Origin: JAGWBF01 sp963663025
GTDB lineage: Bacteria; Chloroflexota; Dehalococcoidia; Lucifugimonadales; JAGWBF01
Length of the DNA stretch: 64,000 nucleotides
Assembly: GCA_963663025.1 (NCBI GenBank)
Contig: OY760073.1
Coordinates: 62,001 to 126,000, forward strand
Reading direction: 5' to 3'
Of this stretch, positions 52,212 through 60,635 are shown one piece after another. The notes under the pieces were generated by a model, which made no database searches, was not told the origin of the DNA, and worked only from the letters and a program-made list of their open reading frames with translations. Within the stretch, counting starts at the first letter, position 1. Each line of letters opens with the position of its first letter. The position numbers were made by a program, and so were the translations under genes.

Positions 52212-52235
52212 GACAACACCCTAACAAGGTGTTGC
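51235..52235 (-). mobile_element. IS30-family insertion sequence, decayed
   Basis: Carries an inactivated IS30 transposase. Ends share the inverted AAGTGCAACACCT (about 51241-51253 and, inverted, about 52223-52236). It lies in a repeat-rich gap beside the tRNA array. No clear target duplication could be read. Confidence 0.8.
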
Positions 52236-52286
52236 ACTTCGTTTGTGAGTCTAGGGAACCTACTCAGGCTCACAACCAGGTCCTTG

Positions 52287-52343
52287 TCGGTTCCCCTTCG
52301 ATTTCCCCCTTCGAGAGCCTCAGGACAGGCTCAGGGGAACGGC
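52287..52343. repeat. Dispersed palindrome, long variant
   Basis: Inverted repeat from GGTTCCCCTTCGATTTCCCC to CAGGGGAACGGCC with internal GAGAGCCTCAGGACAGGCTC. Same family as 28788-28834. Confidence 0.75.
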
Positions 52344-52419
52344 CAGGAATGTTGATGGAGCAATCCAGGACAGCCTTGGAGTGAGAGGGGTTGCTCTCTC
52401 CGTTCCTCCCACCGCCCCA

Positions 52420-52523
52420 TCTTCGTCATTCCCACGCGCGTGGAAGTCAGGCGCCTCCTGGATGTCCGTTCGCCCTGAGCCTGTCCTGAGGCTCTCGAAG
52501 GGGGAAATCGAAGGGGAACGGAC
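52420..52523. repeat. Two dispersed palindromes, one long
   Basis: A CATTCCCACGCGCGTGGAAGTC element (52427-52448) and a long hairpin 52464-52523 whose arms start GTCCGTTCGCCCTGAGCC and end GAAGGGGAACGGAC. They fill most of the gap between IS30 and the tRNAs. Confidence 0.75.
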
Positions 52524-52608
52524 ATCTGTCGCGGGAGCGACGAACGGCGCGAATGGAGGACATCAGGGCACTGGACGCAAGTACTGCCAGGAAGGATGGT
52601 GAAGGAAT

Positions 52609-52686
52609 TGGCAGGAGCGGGAGGATTCGAACCCCCGACCACCGGTTTTGGAGACCGGCGCTCTGGCCAGACTGAGCTACGCTCCT
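52609..52686 (-). tRNA. tRNA-Trp (CCA)
   Basis: 78 nt with encoded CCA. Acceptor AGGAGCG pairs with CGCTCCT, D-arm GCTCAG, anticodon loop CTCCAAA (anticodon CCA), T-arm with GTTCGAATC. Last of three tRNAs in the array, 3 bp after tRNA-Arg. Confidence 0.95.
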
Positions 52687-52689
52687 GCG

Positions 52690-52767
52690 TGGTACCCCTG
52701 GAGGGATTCGAACCCCCGACGCGCGACTTAGGACGCCGCCGCTCTTTCCTGACTGAGCTACAGGGGC
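52690..52767 (-). tRNA. tRNA-Arg (CCT)
   Basis: 78 nt with encoded CCA. Acceptor GCCCCTG pairs with CAGGGGT (one G-T pair), anticodon stem GCGGC/GTCGC, loop GTCCTAA with anticodon CCT, reading AGG. T-arm GTTCGAATC. Confidence 0.92.
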
Positions 52768-52771
52768 ACGC

Positions 52772-52847
52772 TGGTGGAGATAGGGGGGCTCGAACCCCCA
52801 ACCTCGGCATTGCGAACGCCGCGCTCTCCCAGTTGAGCTATATCCCC
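52772..52847 (-). tRNA. tRNA-Ala (CGC)
   Basis: 76 nt with encoded CCA. Acceptor GGGGATA/TATCTCC (one G-T pair), anticodon stem CGGCG/TGCCG, loop TTCGCAA with anticodon CGC, reading GCG. First tRNA after the promoter at 52891-52919. Confidence 0.93.
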
Positions 52848-52890
52848 AAGAACTCCCTCGACGGGCTGCCGCCTTAGGCGTTTCAAAAAA

Positions 52891-52919
52891 ATGCTATCCC
52901 AACCAGCTATAGGTGTCAA
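52891..52919 (-). promoter_or_regulatory. Promoter of tRNA array
   Basis: On the minus strand TTGACA (52919-52914), 17-bp spacer, TAGCAT (52896-52891). Start near 52884, 37 bp before tRNA-Ala. Identical hexamers and spacing to the inositol-synthase promoter at 10452-10480. Confidence 0.75.
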
Positions 52920-52942
52920 GGTAAACGGCAGGCGTCCGGAGG

Positions 52943-53824
52943 TCATCGTGGGCCTGACGCCTGCTCCTCGTCATCGCCGTCCAGGCGCTTCTCCAGGCGC
53001 TGCAGGGCAGCCTGGGTGGCCCGTATCTCCCGCAACAGCTCATCCCTGCTGGGAGGCACCGCCAGCTCCCGGAGCCGGTCGGCCTTGGCCTCCTCCAGGT
53101 TGTTGATGATTATGGCTACGAACAGGTTAATCACCACAAAGGTGCCGGCGATGATGAAGCTGACGAAGTAGAGCCATGCCCAAGGGTGGGCTTCCATGGC
53201 CTTGTACATCACCAACGTCCAGCCCTCGAGGGTGATGATGTTGAAGAGGGTCAGCACCGAGATTCCCAAGCTCCGCCAGTTCTCCGGGTCGTGCTCGTGG
53301 AACAGGTGGTAGCCCATGATGGCGTAGATATACACCACGATGCTCATCAGCAGCATGACGTGGATGACGCTGGGGATGGACCGCACCAGGGCCGCTACGA
53401 TCAGGCGCAGGTCCCTAACGGTCGATATCAGGCGCACCACCCGCAGCAGGCGGGCGAGGCGGGTGATCATGGCGTACTCGCCGGTCACCGGGATAAGGGA
53501 GGCGACGATCACCAGGAAGTCGAAGATGTTCCAGCCGTCGCGGAAGTAGCGATGGGACCTGGGCGCCAGGGCAAACATCTTGAGCAGGGCTTCGACTATG
53601 AAGATTCCCAGGGCGATGTTGTTCCCCGTCTCGAACCAGTCGCCGTACCTGCGCTCCAGGGTGGGGGAGGTGCCCAGCCCCAGCACCACGGCGTTGCCCA
53701 GGATGACGGCGATGATGAAGTACTCGAAGCCCGGGGCCTCGACCACCCGCCGGGCCAGGGCTACCAGCCTCATCAGGCCGCCGGGTGTAGCAGGGGCTTC
53801 GGTGCTCTCAGGTTGGTTCAACAA
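52943..53824 (-). CDS. Bacterial voltage-gated cation channel (NaChBac-type)
   Basis: 293 residues, one six-helix domain that would form a tetramer. S1-S4 voltage sensor with S4 arginines spaced every third residue (RLARLLRVVRLISTVRDLR, 122-140). Pore between S5 and S6 with selectivity filter TLEGW (198-202). NaChBac has TLESW; a Gly at the fourth position is reported for the calcium-selective CavMr channel, so Ca2+ permeation is possible. A C-terminal coiled coil (ELLREIRATQAALQRLEKRL) is typical of the tetramer. Confidence 0.9.
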   Translation of the reverse strand: MLNQPESTEAPATPGGLMRLVALARRVVEAPGFEYFIIAVILGNAVVLGLGTSPTLERRYGDWFETGNNIALGIFIVEALLKMFALAPRSHRYFRDGWNIFDFLVIVASLIPVTGEYAMITRLARLLRVVRLISTVRDLRLIVAALVRSIPSVIHVMLLMSIVVYIYAIMGYHLFHEHDPENWRSLGISVLTLFNIITLEGWTLVMYKAMEAHPWAWLYFVSFIIAGTFVVINLFVAIIINNLEEAKADRLRELAVPPSRDELLREIRATQAALQRLEKRLDGDDEEQASGPR

Positions 53825-53860
53825 ATTGCGTCCTCAATGAAATTGAGGTCATGGAAGACT

Positions 53861-54544
53861 TCAGGGCTGAAGCGTCCTAATGAAGCGCCAGGTGAGGACG
53901 TTCTCTTTCTTGAGACATCTCTTCACATCGGTCATGAATCTGACTTGACCGGTATTCATCATACTTTCCCGATTTTCTTCCTCAACAACCAGGAAAGGAA
54001 CCACATTCTTTTCGATTCCCATAATGTCAAGAAGGATGCTAGCTGTCACATACTGGCGAATTAGTTGATGCACCAGGATAAGGCCACCGTCAGCCCCTAA
54101 ACCCATTTCACCTTTGGCTTCCCCGATGAAAAGACTTCCTGGTGTTTCCAGCACAATATCGATTTCAGTGTTGAGAAGGTTGTTGTACAGGCCCTCCTCC
54201 CGCTCAGAGCTGGATACATCGTAGTTATTGTCCTGGAGCGAATTAAGTGTGCGACCTCGCTGCTTTGCGAACCCGTCGACCTTGGCGCGCAAGCGTGGAA
54301 ACAGCTTGTTGTAGGCCTCCGCACATTCCTTAGGCGTGGGTTGGTTCTCTGAAAGCTTCCCATTGATGTAGTCCCGCATGCCCTTCCAGAACAGCTCTAT
54401 TCTTACGTCGTTTCCTGTGGGGCTTTGGCTCTCATCCAACGTTCGGGCCAGCCGGGCACGAGCGTTCTCGTCCTTAAAGAAGGGCGAAAACTCGTAGGCC
54501 GTCTTCCAGTTCTCGGTCCTGTTGTTGATGCCCAGAATCGGCAT
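53861..54544 (-). CDS. Putative PD-(D/E)xK nuclease-like protein
   Basis: 227 residues of unrecognised family. TEIDIVLETPGSLFIGEAKG (126-145) has the PD-(D/E)xK pattern with Asp129 and Glu142-x-Lys144. Preceded by a helical N-terminus with basic residues. GGAGGGG lies before ATG. Two direct copies of an 18-bp sequence (54556-54573, 54574-54591) separate it from the upstream DUF2779 gene. Possibly part of a nuclease pair with that gene. Confidence 0.6.
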   Translation of the reverse strand: MPILGINNRTENWKTAYEFSPFFKDENARARLARTLDESQSPTGNDVRIELFWKGMRDYINGKLSENQPTPKECAEAYNKLFPRLRAKVDGFAKQRGRTLNSLQDNNYDVSSSEREEGLYNNLLNTEIDIVLETPGSLFIGEAKGEMGLGADGGLILVHQLIRQYVTASILLDIMGIEKNVVPFLVVEEENRESMMNTGQVRFMTDVKRCLKKENVLTWRFIRTLQP

Positions 54545-54555
54545 AGCTCCCCTCC

Positions 54556-54591
54556 TTTAGCCCTGTTCCGTTGTTTAGCCCTGTTCCGTTG
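54556..54591. repeat. 18-bp direct tandem repeat
   Basis: TTTAGCCCTGTTCCGTTG occurs twice head to tail. It lies just upstream of the ribosome site of the nuclease-like gene and could alter its leader length by slippage. Confidence 0.8.
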
Positions 54592-54616
54592 TTGTTGGGC
54601 CTGAACGAGTCCGCCC

Positions 54617-56098
54617 CTACCCGCTGGACGCGCCCAGTAGGGCGCGGTAGACCAGGACCATGGCTTCAGTGTCCCGTTGGCAGTAGGCCAGCAGGGATTC
54701 CCGTACTCTCGCATCCTCTTCCGCAGACACATCGCTGGTTACGAGACGGAGATACTCCGCCGAGGCGGCCATGCCCTCCTGCACCTCCAGCTCCCCGTAG
54801 CCCTTGCCGGGCGCCAGGGCAGGCAACACCTGCTTGATAGAGAAGCTGCCATGGAACTGGGGGTGATAGTAGCCGTCCCGCACCACCTTGAGCAGGTCCA
54901 CGATGCGGTCTGACAGGACCAGCAGGCGCTCCCGGTACTGGGGCAGCACCTGCGCCAACCCGTCCAGGGTGGTCTTTTCGTAGGAGGAGTAGGTGACGAT
55001 GGAGCCTTGAGGTGGCAGCACCTCCAGCAGGCTGGCGGCGAACCGCTCCCTGGGGTTTTCATCGTCAGGGTTCAGGAACTCGTCGTGGGTCAGCTCGCCC
55101 GACCCGTCCATAAGATGGAGGGACCACTGGAAGGGTATCATCTCGTAGGGACGAGTGCCGGGATAGATGGGAAGGGCCGGGCTTACGGTCTCGAAGTCTA
55201 CAAAGCTGGCCGGAAACCTGATCTGCTCCAGGCTGGCCCGCAGCCCAGGGCCCTTGTAGGGACGCCCGGCAACGACGGAATTTCGCACCCGCTGTTGCAG
55301 GGCGTTCAAGCCGGACAGGCCGTCGGGTATGTTGGCTATGCGGTCTATCCCCAAGGCCTTCAGGCGCGCCCATAGCTTTTCGCTAATCCGTGGCAACTGG
55401 CGGACCGGGTGCTCCGGCTCGCCCTTGTGGCAGTGGCCGAAGAAGCTGCATGTGTACGGCGACTTGCAGTGCTTCCCGGTGTCGATGTCCGGCGGGCTGT
55501 CCAGGTCCAGGGTGGCCCACATCTCGGCCAGGTCGCCGGCCATTCCCTCGGCCACGTATGTCCTGGCGCGCTCGGTGACGTCCGCCAGGGTGAACAGCTG
55601 CTCCAGGTCGTGCTCGCCCCCCTGGTAGACGTAGGTGTTGTTGATGTGCATCAGGTAGGCCCTGTCGATGGCTATGCCGGACCCCTCGGCAGCGTACAAC
55701 TGTACGGCGACGTCGGTATAGTTCTCATCCTTCACGCTGGTGGACGACTTCACCTCCACAAGGTCGAATATCTGCCCATCCTTCCGCACCAGGATGTCGA
55801 ACCTTGCGCGGATGCCCTCGAAGTTGACGGCGGCTTCGTACAAGGACGGGACGGACGGATCGCTTAGCAGGGCTTGGGTCGTGGCTATCGCCCTATCGTG
55901 CTCCATATGCGATTCGTCCACCAGTGTGCCGCCGGGGAAGCGGAGCCTGGCTTTTTCGCCGACGGCGTTGCCGGTGTCGAAGATGGCCTGGGTGGCAGGG
56001 TCGATGGCGTCAGCCAACTCCCGGCTGTAGCACTCCAGGTAGAGACTCTTCAGGCACTGGAGGCCCGCCTGGAACCTGGACTTGGATAGATTGGGCAT
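54617..56098 (-). CDS. DUF2779-type protein: Cas4/RecB-like nuclease plus DEDD-type exonuclease-like domain
   Basis: 493 residues. N-terminal RecB/Cas4-like part: Asp101, Glu115-x-Lys117 (RFDILVR and FDLVEVKSST) and four Cys positions for a 4Fe-4S cluster (Cys15 or Cys23, then Cys211, 217 and 223 in KHCKSPYTCSFFGHC). C-terminal RNase H-like part begins SFVDFETVSPALP (Asp301, Glu303), with further acidic residues near LVLSDRIVDLLKVV. The combination suggests a DNA-processing nuclease. Family matches DUF2779 proteins as I remember them; biochemical function is not established. Confidence 0.75.
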   Translation of the reverse strand: MPNLSKSRFQAGLQCLKSLYLECYSRELADAIDPATQAIFDTGNAVGEKARLRFPGGTLVDESHMEHDRAIATTQALLSDPSVPSLYEAAVNFEGIRARFDILVRKDGQIFDLVEVKSSTSVKDENYTDVAVQLYAAEGSGIAIDRAYLMHINNTYVYQGGEHDLEQLFTLADVTERARTYVAEGMAGDLAEMWATLDLDSPPDIDTGKHCKSPYTCSFFGHCHKGEPEHPVRQLPRISEKLWARLKALGIDRIANIPDGLSGLNALQQRVRNSVVAGRPYKGPGLRASLEQIRFPASFVDFETVSPALPIYPGTRPYEMIPFQWSLHLMDGSGELTHDEFLNPDDENPRERFAASLLEVLPPQGSIVTYSSYEKTTLDGLAQVLPQYRERLLVLSDRIVDLLKVVRDGYYHPQFHGSFSIKQVLPALAPGKGYGELEVQEGMAASAEYLRLVTSDVSAEEDARVRESLLAYCQRDTEAMVLVYRALLGASSG

Positions 56099-56148
56099 CT
56101 TGTTGAACCTGAATTGTTTAATGCTAGTGGGGCGCCGTTGGCCCTGGT

Positions 56149-56931
56149 CTATTCTCCGGCAAAGACATCCCGGAACAGGTCGTCCACCTGGGGCAGACTG
56201 TCGTGGTCGGTAAGGGTGACGCGCAGGGGGGTCACCGAGATATAGTTCTCTTTCAAGGCCTTGTTGTCGGTGTTCTCCCCTGTAGTCGGATTCAGGAACT
56301 TGTCCCTGGAGATCCAGTAGTAGCTGCGCCGGCCGTCGTTTCCGTCCTTGATGTTCTCCCCGTAGCTGCGTGCGCCCAGGGTGGTTACCTTGATCCCCTT
56401 GATCCTGTCGATGGGTTCGTTGGGCAGGTTAATGTTGATCAGAGAAGGCGGCAAGGTCTTCCCTTCGGCCATCTGCCTGCCCAGGGACTCCAGGAGGGAT
56501 GCCGCCACCTCGTATCGGGTGTTCCTGACGGAGGCAACGGAGATAGCGATGGAGGGATATCCCCGGAGGTGGCCCTGGAGGGCGGCGCCCACGGTGCCGG
56601 ATATGAGGACATCGTCCCCCAGGTTGGAGCCCTGGTTTATTCCCGACACCACAAGGTCAACTGGACCCACCAGCTTTTCCAGGCCCAGGACGCAGCTATC
56701 ACCGGGGGTGCCCTCTATGGCGTAGGCCTTGAGTTCCCCGGCGCCCTTCTCCACGCGCGGGGTAACCTCTTTGGCGCGTATTGGGATGTGGAGGGTGAGG
56801 GCCGTCCCCACGCCGCTCTGTTCCCGGTCGGGAGCGGCCACATAGATATCCCCCGTGCCTTTCAGGGCATCGACGGCTGCCCACAGGCCGGGGGATTCCA
56901 CACCATCGTCATTGGTAATGAGTATCTTCAC
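56149..56931 (-). CDS. surE: 5'/3'-nucleotidase SurE
   Basis: 260 residues. Dephosphorylates nucleoside 5'- and 3'-monophosphates and short polyphosphates. MKILITNDDGVESPG with the paired Asp8-Asp9, VAAPDREQSGVG, and VSGINQGSNLGDDVLISGTVGAA are the metal and active-site segments. Linked to stationary-phase survival in other bacteria. Lies divergent to mfd. Confidence 0.94.
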   Translation of the reverse strand: MKILITNDDGVESPGLWAAVDALKGTGDIYVAAPDREQSGVGTALTLHIPIRAKEVTPRVEKGAGELKAYAIEGTPGDSCVLGLEKLVGPVDLVVSGINQGSNLGDDVLISGTVGAALQGHLRGYPSIAISVASVRNTRYEVAASLLESLGRQMAEGKTLPPSLININLPNEPIDRIKGIKVTTLGARSYGENIKDGNDGRRSYYWISRDKFLNPTTGENTDNKALKENYISVTPLRVTLTDHDSLPQVDDLFRDVFAGE

Positions 56932-57056
56932 AGTCGCCTGCTAGCTGGAATCTTGGGGGAGGCCATTGTGTCATAGCCAAAACAGGGCAGTCAAGGAAGG
57001 CCATTCACCTTGACATCGACCCGGGTTTGCCGTCCAATATCTTACGGAAACAGTAT

Positions 57057-60000
57057 ATGACTCTCACTCCGGTCCCACCGTCGCCCCGAGGGATCGAAGA
57101 CAGCGCCACCGAACCGGGTCTGAAGGGGCTTCTCGATCTTCTGGGGGACCATACCAGCTTCCAGCAGCTTCTGAACACGCTGGCATCACCGGGGGGCATC
57201 CAACCCCTTGGGGTGCTGGATGCCGCCAAACCCTACCTTCTGGCCGCCCTGTGGCACCACACATCCAGGCCCGTCATCGTGGTCGTGCCCCGTCCCGAAG
57301 ACGCCCGCTCCCTGTACGACCATCTGCTGGGCTACCTGGGAGATGGCGCCGAGCTGTACCTGTTCCCCGAGCCGGAGGTGCTGCCTTTCGAGCGCATCCT
57401 CACGGAGGCATCGACCACCAACCAACGTCTCTCCGCCTTGGCAACCCTGCACGACGCCGCTGATGGCACCCCCGAACGCAGGGCTCCCATCATCGTAGCT
57501 TCTGCTTCGGCAGCCATATTCAAGACCATCGATCCCGAGGCCTTTCAGGCTGGCTGCCACACCCTAGAGGTAGGCGCGCGTCTCCGAGTCTCGGACCTGC
57601 TGGAGCGATGGGTGCGCCTGGGCTACCAGCGGGATGACAACGTGGAGTCGCCGGGGACATTCAGCTCCAGGGGGGGCATCCTGGATGTCTTCTCGCCCAA
57701 CTCCCCCCTGCCCGTGCGGATAGAGCTGTGGGGGGATGAGATCGAAAGCATGAGGCTGTTCGACCCGGGCACCCAGCGTTCCGTCGCTCCTGTGGACCGC
57801 ATGGAGGTCATCCCCGCCCGGGAGATCCTGCCGCGCCTGGCGTCTCCCGATGCCATCGAAGAAGCAATTAGGGCCATGGACATCGACGGATGCAGGCCCG
57901 ACGTTCAGCAGAGGTTCGATGACGATCTGGAGTCGGTGCTGGCGGGCACTATCGAGGAGGACCTAGCCCTCTACAACGGGGTGGTTAATACCGGGGGCTT
58001 GCTAGAGCACACACCTGCTGGCAGCATCCTGGTGCTGGACCGCCAGGACGACATTCGAGGGGAGATCGGTGAGCTGACCGACCGGGCTGAGCACCTGCGT
58101 TCCACCAGGGAGCAGGCAGGAGACCTTCCCCGGAACTTCCCCCTTCCTCAAGTGACGTGGGAGGAGTTCGCCGAAACGACCGACAGGCTGCACCGGCTGC
58201 CCATTGAACCCTGGGCTGAGGATACCGGCGGACTTGGGTTCAGCTCTACCGACAGCTACTTCGGGCACCCTGAACGCTTTGCCCAGGAGCTGCCTCAGCT
58301 TCTTCAAGAGGGGCATCGAGTAGTGCTGGTGACCCGTTATCCCGGCAGGGTAGTCGAGCTGCTATCGGACGGGGGAATCCCGGCCTCCGCTCTGCCGAGG
58401 CTGGATTATGCGCCCGCGCCGGGGGAGGCCAGGGTCGTTTCGGGATTCCTTGGACGGGGCTGGGCGCTGCCCCTGGGGGCATCAACCCTCACGGTATTCA
58501 CCGACACCGAGCTGTTCGGCATAGCCAAGGAACGCAGGTCCCGCTCTCGGAGAACGGTCAGGCGGGAGGCCTTCCTGTCGGAGCTGGTGCCAGGCTCTTT
58601 CGTGGTTCACATCGACCACGGAGTTGGCCGGTTTGCCGGCACCATCCAGATGGACAGCGACGGCGAGCCCAGGGAGTACCTGGTGCTGGAGTATGCCGAG
58701 GCCGACAAGCTGTACGTTCCCACGGACCAGCTTGGGCGCATCTCCCCCTACGTGGCGACCACCGACCGTCCGCCGGTACTGACCCGGCTGGGCACCGCCG
58801 ACTGGAGCCGCACCAAGGAGAGGGTAAAACACTCAGCCCAGGAGATGGCAAGGGAGCTTCTGGACCTGTACGCAGCGCGCCAGGTCACCCAGGGACACGC
58901 CTTCTCTCCCGATACCCTGTGGCAGCAGGAGCTGGAAGACTCCTTCCCCTACGAGGAGACTACCGACCAGAGACGCACCATCTACGAGATGAAGTACGAG
59001 ATGGAGCAGTCCCACCCCATGGACCGCCTCGTGTGCGGCGACGTGGGGTACGGGAAGACGGAGGTCGCCCTCAGGGCCGCCTTCAAGGCTGTGGGGGACA
59101 ACCGGCAGGTGGCCCTGCTGGTGCCCACGACGGTGCTGGCCCAGCAGCACTACGCCACCTTCAGCCAGCGCCTTAGTCCCTTCCCCATCAAGGTCGAGGT
59201 GCTCAGCAGGTTCAGGACCAAGCGGGAGCAGAGGGAAGTGATCGAAGGCATCCAGTCCGGCGCGGTTGACATAATCATAGGAACCCACCGCCTGCTGCAA
59301 AAGGATGTTGCGTTCAAGGATTTGGGGCTGGTCATCGTGGACGAAGAGCAGCGCTTCGGGGTTGCCCACAAGGAGCGCCTGAAGCAGTTGCGCCGGGAGG
59401 TGGACATGCTCACCCTGAGCGCCACGCCCATCCCCCGTACCCTTCACATGGGCCTATCGGGCATACGGGATATGAGCACCATAGATACGGCGCCTGAGGA
59501 CAGGCAGCCGGTGAAAACCTTCGTCTCCCAGTACAAGGAGGAAGTGGTCAAGGAGGCGATAACGCGGGAGTTGGACCGGGGAGGCCAGGTCTATTACCTG
59601 CACAACCGGGTCAACACCATCGGCAGGGTGGCCGGTGAGCTGGCCCGGCTGTTGCCGAAGGCAAGATTCGGCGTTGCCCACGGCAGGATGCCAGAAGAGG
59701 AGTTGGAAGATGTGATGGCGTCCTTCCAGCAGGGAGATATCGATGTGCTGGTGTGCACCACAATCATCGAGTCGGGTCTGGATATTCCCAACGCCAACAC
59801 CCTGGTGCTGGAGAGGGCCGACCGGTTCGGATTATCCCAGCTTTACCAGCTTCGGGGCAGGATAGGGCGAGGGTCCAACCGGGCCTATGCCTACCTGCTG
59901 CTCCCCCGGGGACAGCGCATCACCGAAACAGCAACCAAGCGCCTGAAGGCGATCCTGGAGGCGACGGAGCTGGGCAGCGGCTATCGCATCGCCCTGCGGG

Positions 60001-60617
60001 ACCTGGAGATACGGGGGGCGGGCAACATCTTGGGCGCCCAGCAGAGCGGCCACATTCACGCCGTGGGCTTTGACCTGTACAGCCAGCTGTTGAACGAAGC
60101 GGTGGCGGAGATCAAGGCTGGCGAACCTGCCGGCGAGGGAAAGCCCGTGGAAGATCCCGCCCCCGCCGCTCGGGTGAGCGTGCCACTTGCTGCGCACATT
60201 CCCGAGGACTACGTCAGCCATCTGCCAACCCGCCTTGCCATCTACCAGAGGCTATCCAAGCTGGCGCTACGGCAGGAGGTGGATGATATTCGCACCGAGC
60301 TGCAGGACCGGTTCGGACCTCTACCGGAACCCGTCGAGGAACTGCTCTACCTTGTCAACGTCAAACTGCTGGCCGGGGACGCAGGTGTGGAGAGCATTAA
60401 CGTGCACGGCGGGATGGCTACCCTGAACCTGGTGCAGGGAGTACGAGGGGCGAGGCTGGCCCTGGAGAAGGCCTTGGGGCCTGGGGTTAAGGTGGGCAAC
60501 CACCAGATACACATCAGGCTCGAGCAGGGAGACGCCTGGAAGGAGAGCGTGGTGTCTGCCCTGGAGGGGCTGCTGGAGTTTGCCCGGCGCTTGGAGATGA
60601 CCTTAGCCGGCAGGTAG
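57057..60617 (+). CDS. mfd: Transcription-repair coupling factor
   Basis: About 1186 residues from ATG 57057; TTG 57027 would add ten residues. Removes RNA polymerase stalled at DNA lesions and recruits UvrA. The N-terminal UvrB-like region (about 50-340), an RNA polymerase-interacting domain starting around 500 (GSFVVHIDHGVGRFAGTI), then RecG-like helicase motifs: GDVGYGKTEVA (Walker A), DEEQRFG (DEEQ box), TLSATPIPRT and QLRGRIGRG, and a C-terminal TRCF domain. Length is usual for Mfd. Confidence 0.95.
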   Translation: MTLTPVPPSPRGIEDSATEPGLKGLLDLLGDHTSFQQLLNTLASPGGIQPLGVLDAAKPYLLAALWHHTSRPVIVVVPRPEDARSLYDHLLGYLGDGAELYLFPEPEVLPFERILTEASTTNQRLSALATLHDAADGTPERRAPIIVASASAAIFKTIDPEAFQAGCHTLEVGARLRVSDLLERWVRLGYQRDDNVESPGTFSSRGGILDVFSPNSPLPVRIELWGDEIESMRLFDPGTQRSVAPVDRMEVIPAREILPRLASPDAIEEAIRAMDIDGCRPDVQQRFDDDLESVLAGTIEEDLALYNGVVNTGGLLEHTPAGSILVLDRQDDIRGEIGELTDRAEHLRSTREQAGDLPRNFPLPQVTWEEFAETTDRLHRLPIEPWAEDTGGLGFSSTDSYFGHPERFAQELPQLLQEGHRVVLVTRYPGRVVELLSDGGIPASALPRLDYAPAPGEARVVSGFLGRGWALPLGASTLTVFTDTELFGIAKERRSRSRRTVRREAFLSELVPGSFVVHIDHGVGRFAGTIQMDSDGEPREYLVLEYAEADKLYVPTDQLGRISPYVATTDRPPVLTRLGTADWSRTKERVKHSAQEMARELLDLYAARQVTQGHAFSPDTLWQQELEDSFPYEETTDQRRTIYEMKYEMEQSHPMDRLVCGDVGYGKTEVALRAAFKAVGDNRQVALLVPTTVLAQQHYATFSQRLSPFPIKVEVLSRFRTKREQREVIEGIQSGAVDIIIGTHRLLQKDVAFKDLGLVIVDEEQRFGVAHKERLKQLRREVDMLTLSATPIPRTLHMGLSGIRDMSTIDTAPEDRQPVKTFVSQYKEEVVKEAITRELDRGGQVYYLHNRVNTIGRVAGELARLLPKARFGVAHGRMPEEELEDVMASFQQGDIDVLVCTTIIESGLDIPNANTLVLERADRFGLSQLYQLRGRIGRGSNRAYAYLLLPRGQRITETATKRLKAILEATELGSGYRIALRDLEIRGAGNILGAQQSGHIHAVGFDLYSQLLNEAVAEIKAGEPAGEGKPVEDPAPAARVSVPLAAHIPEDYVSHLPTRLAIYQRLSKLALRQEVDDIRTELQDRFGPLPEPVEELLYLVNVKLLAGDAGVESINVHGGMATLNLVQGVRGARLALEKALGPGVKVGNHQIHIRLEQGDAWKESVVSALEGLLEFARRLEMTLAGR

Positions 60618-60635
60618 AGGCCGTCGGGGGTGACG

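Noticed and set aside
52596..52877. 93-codon frame with GGFEPPT and GFEPPTRDLG repeats
   Set aside because: This is the familiar spurious translation of antisense tRNA genes; the three tRNAs account for it.
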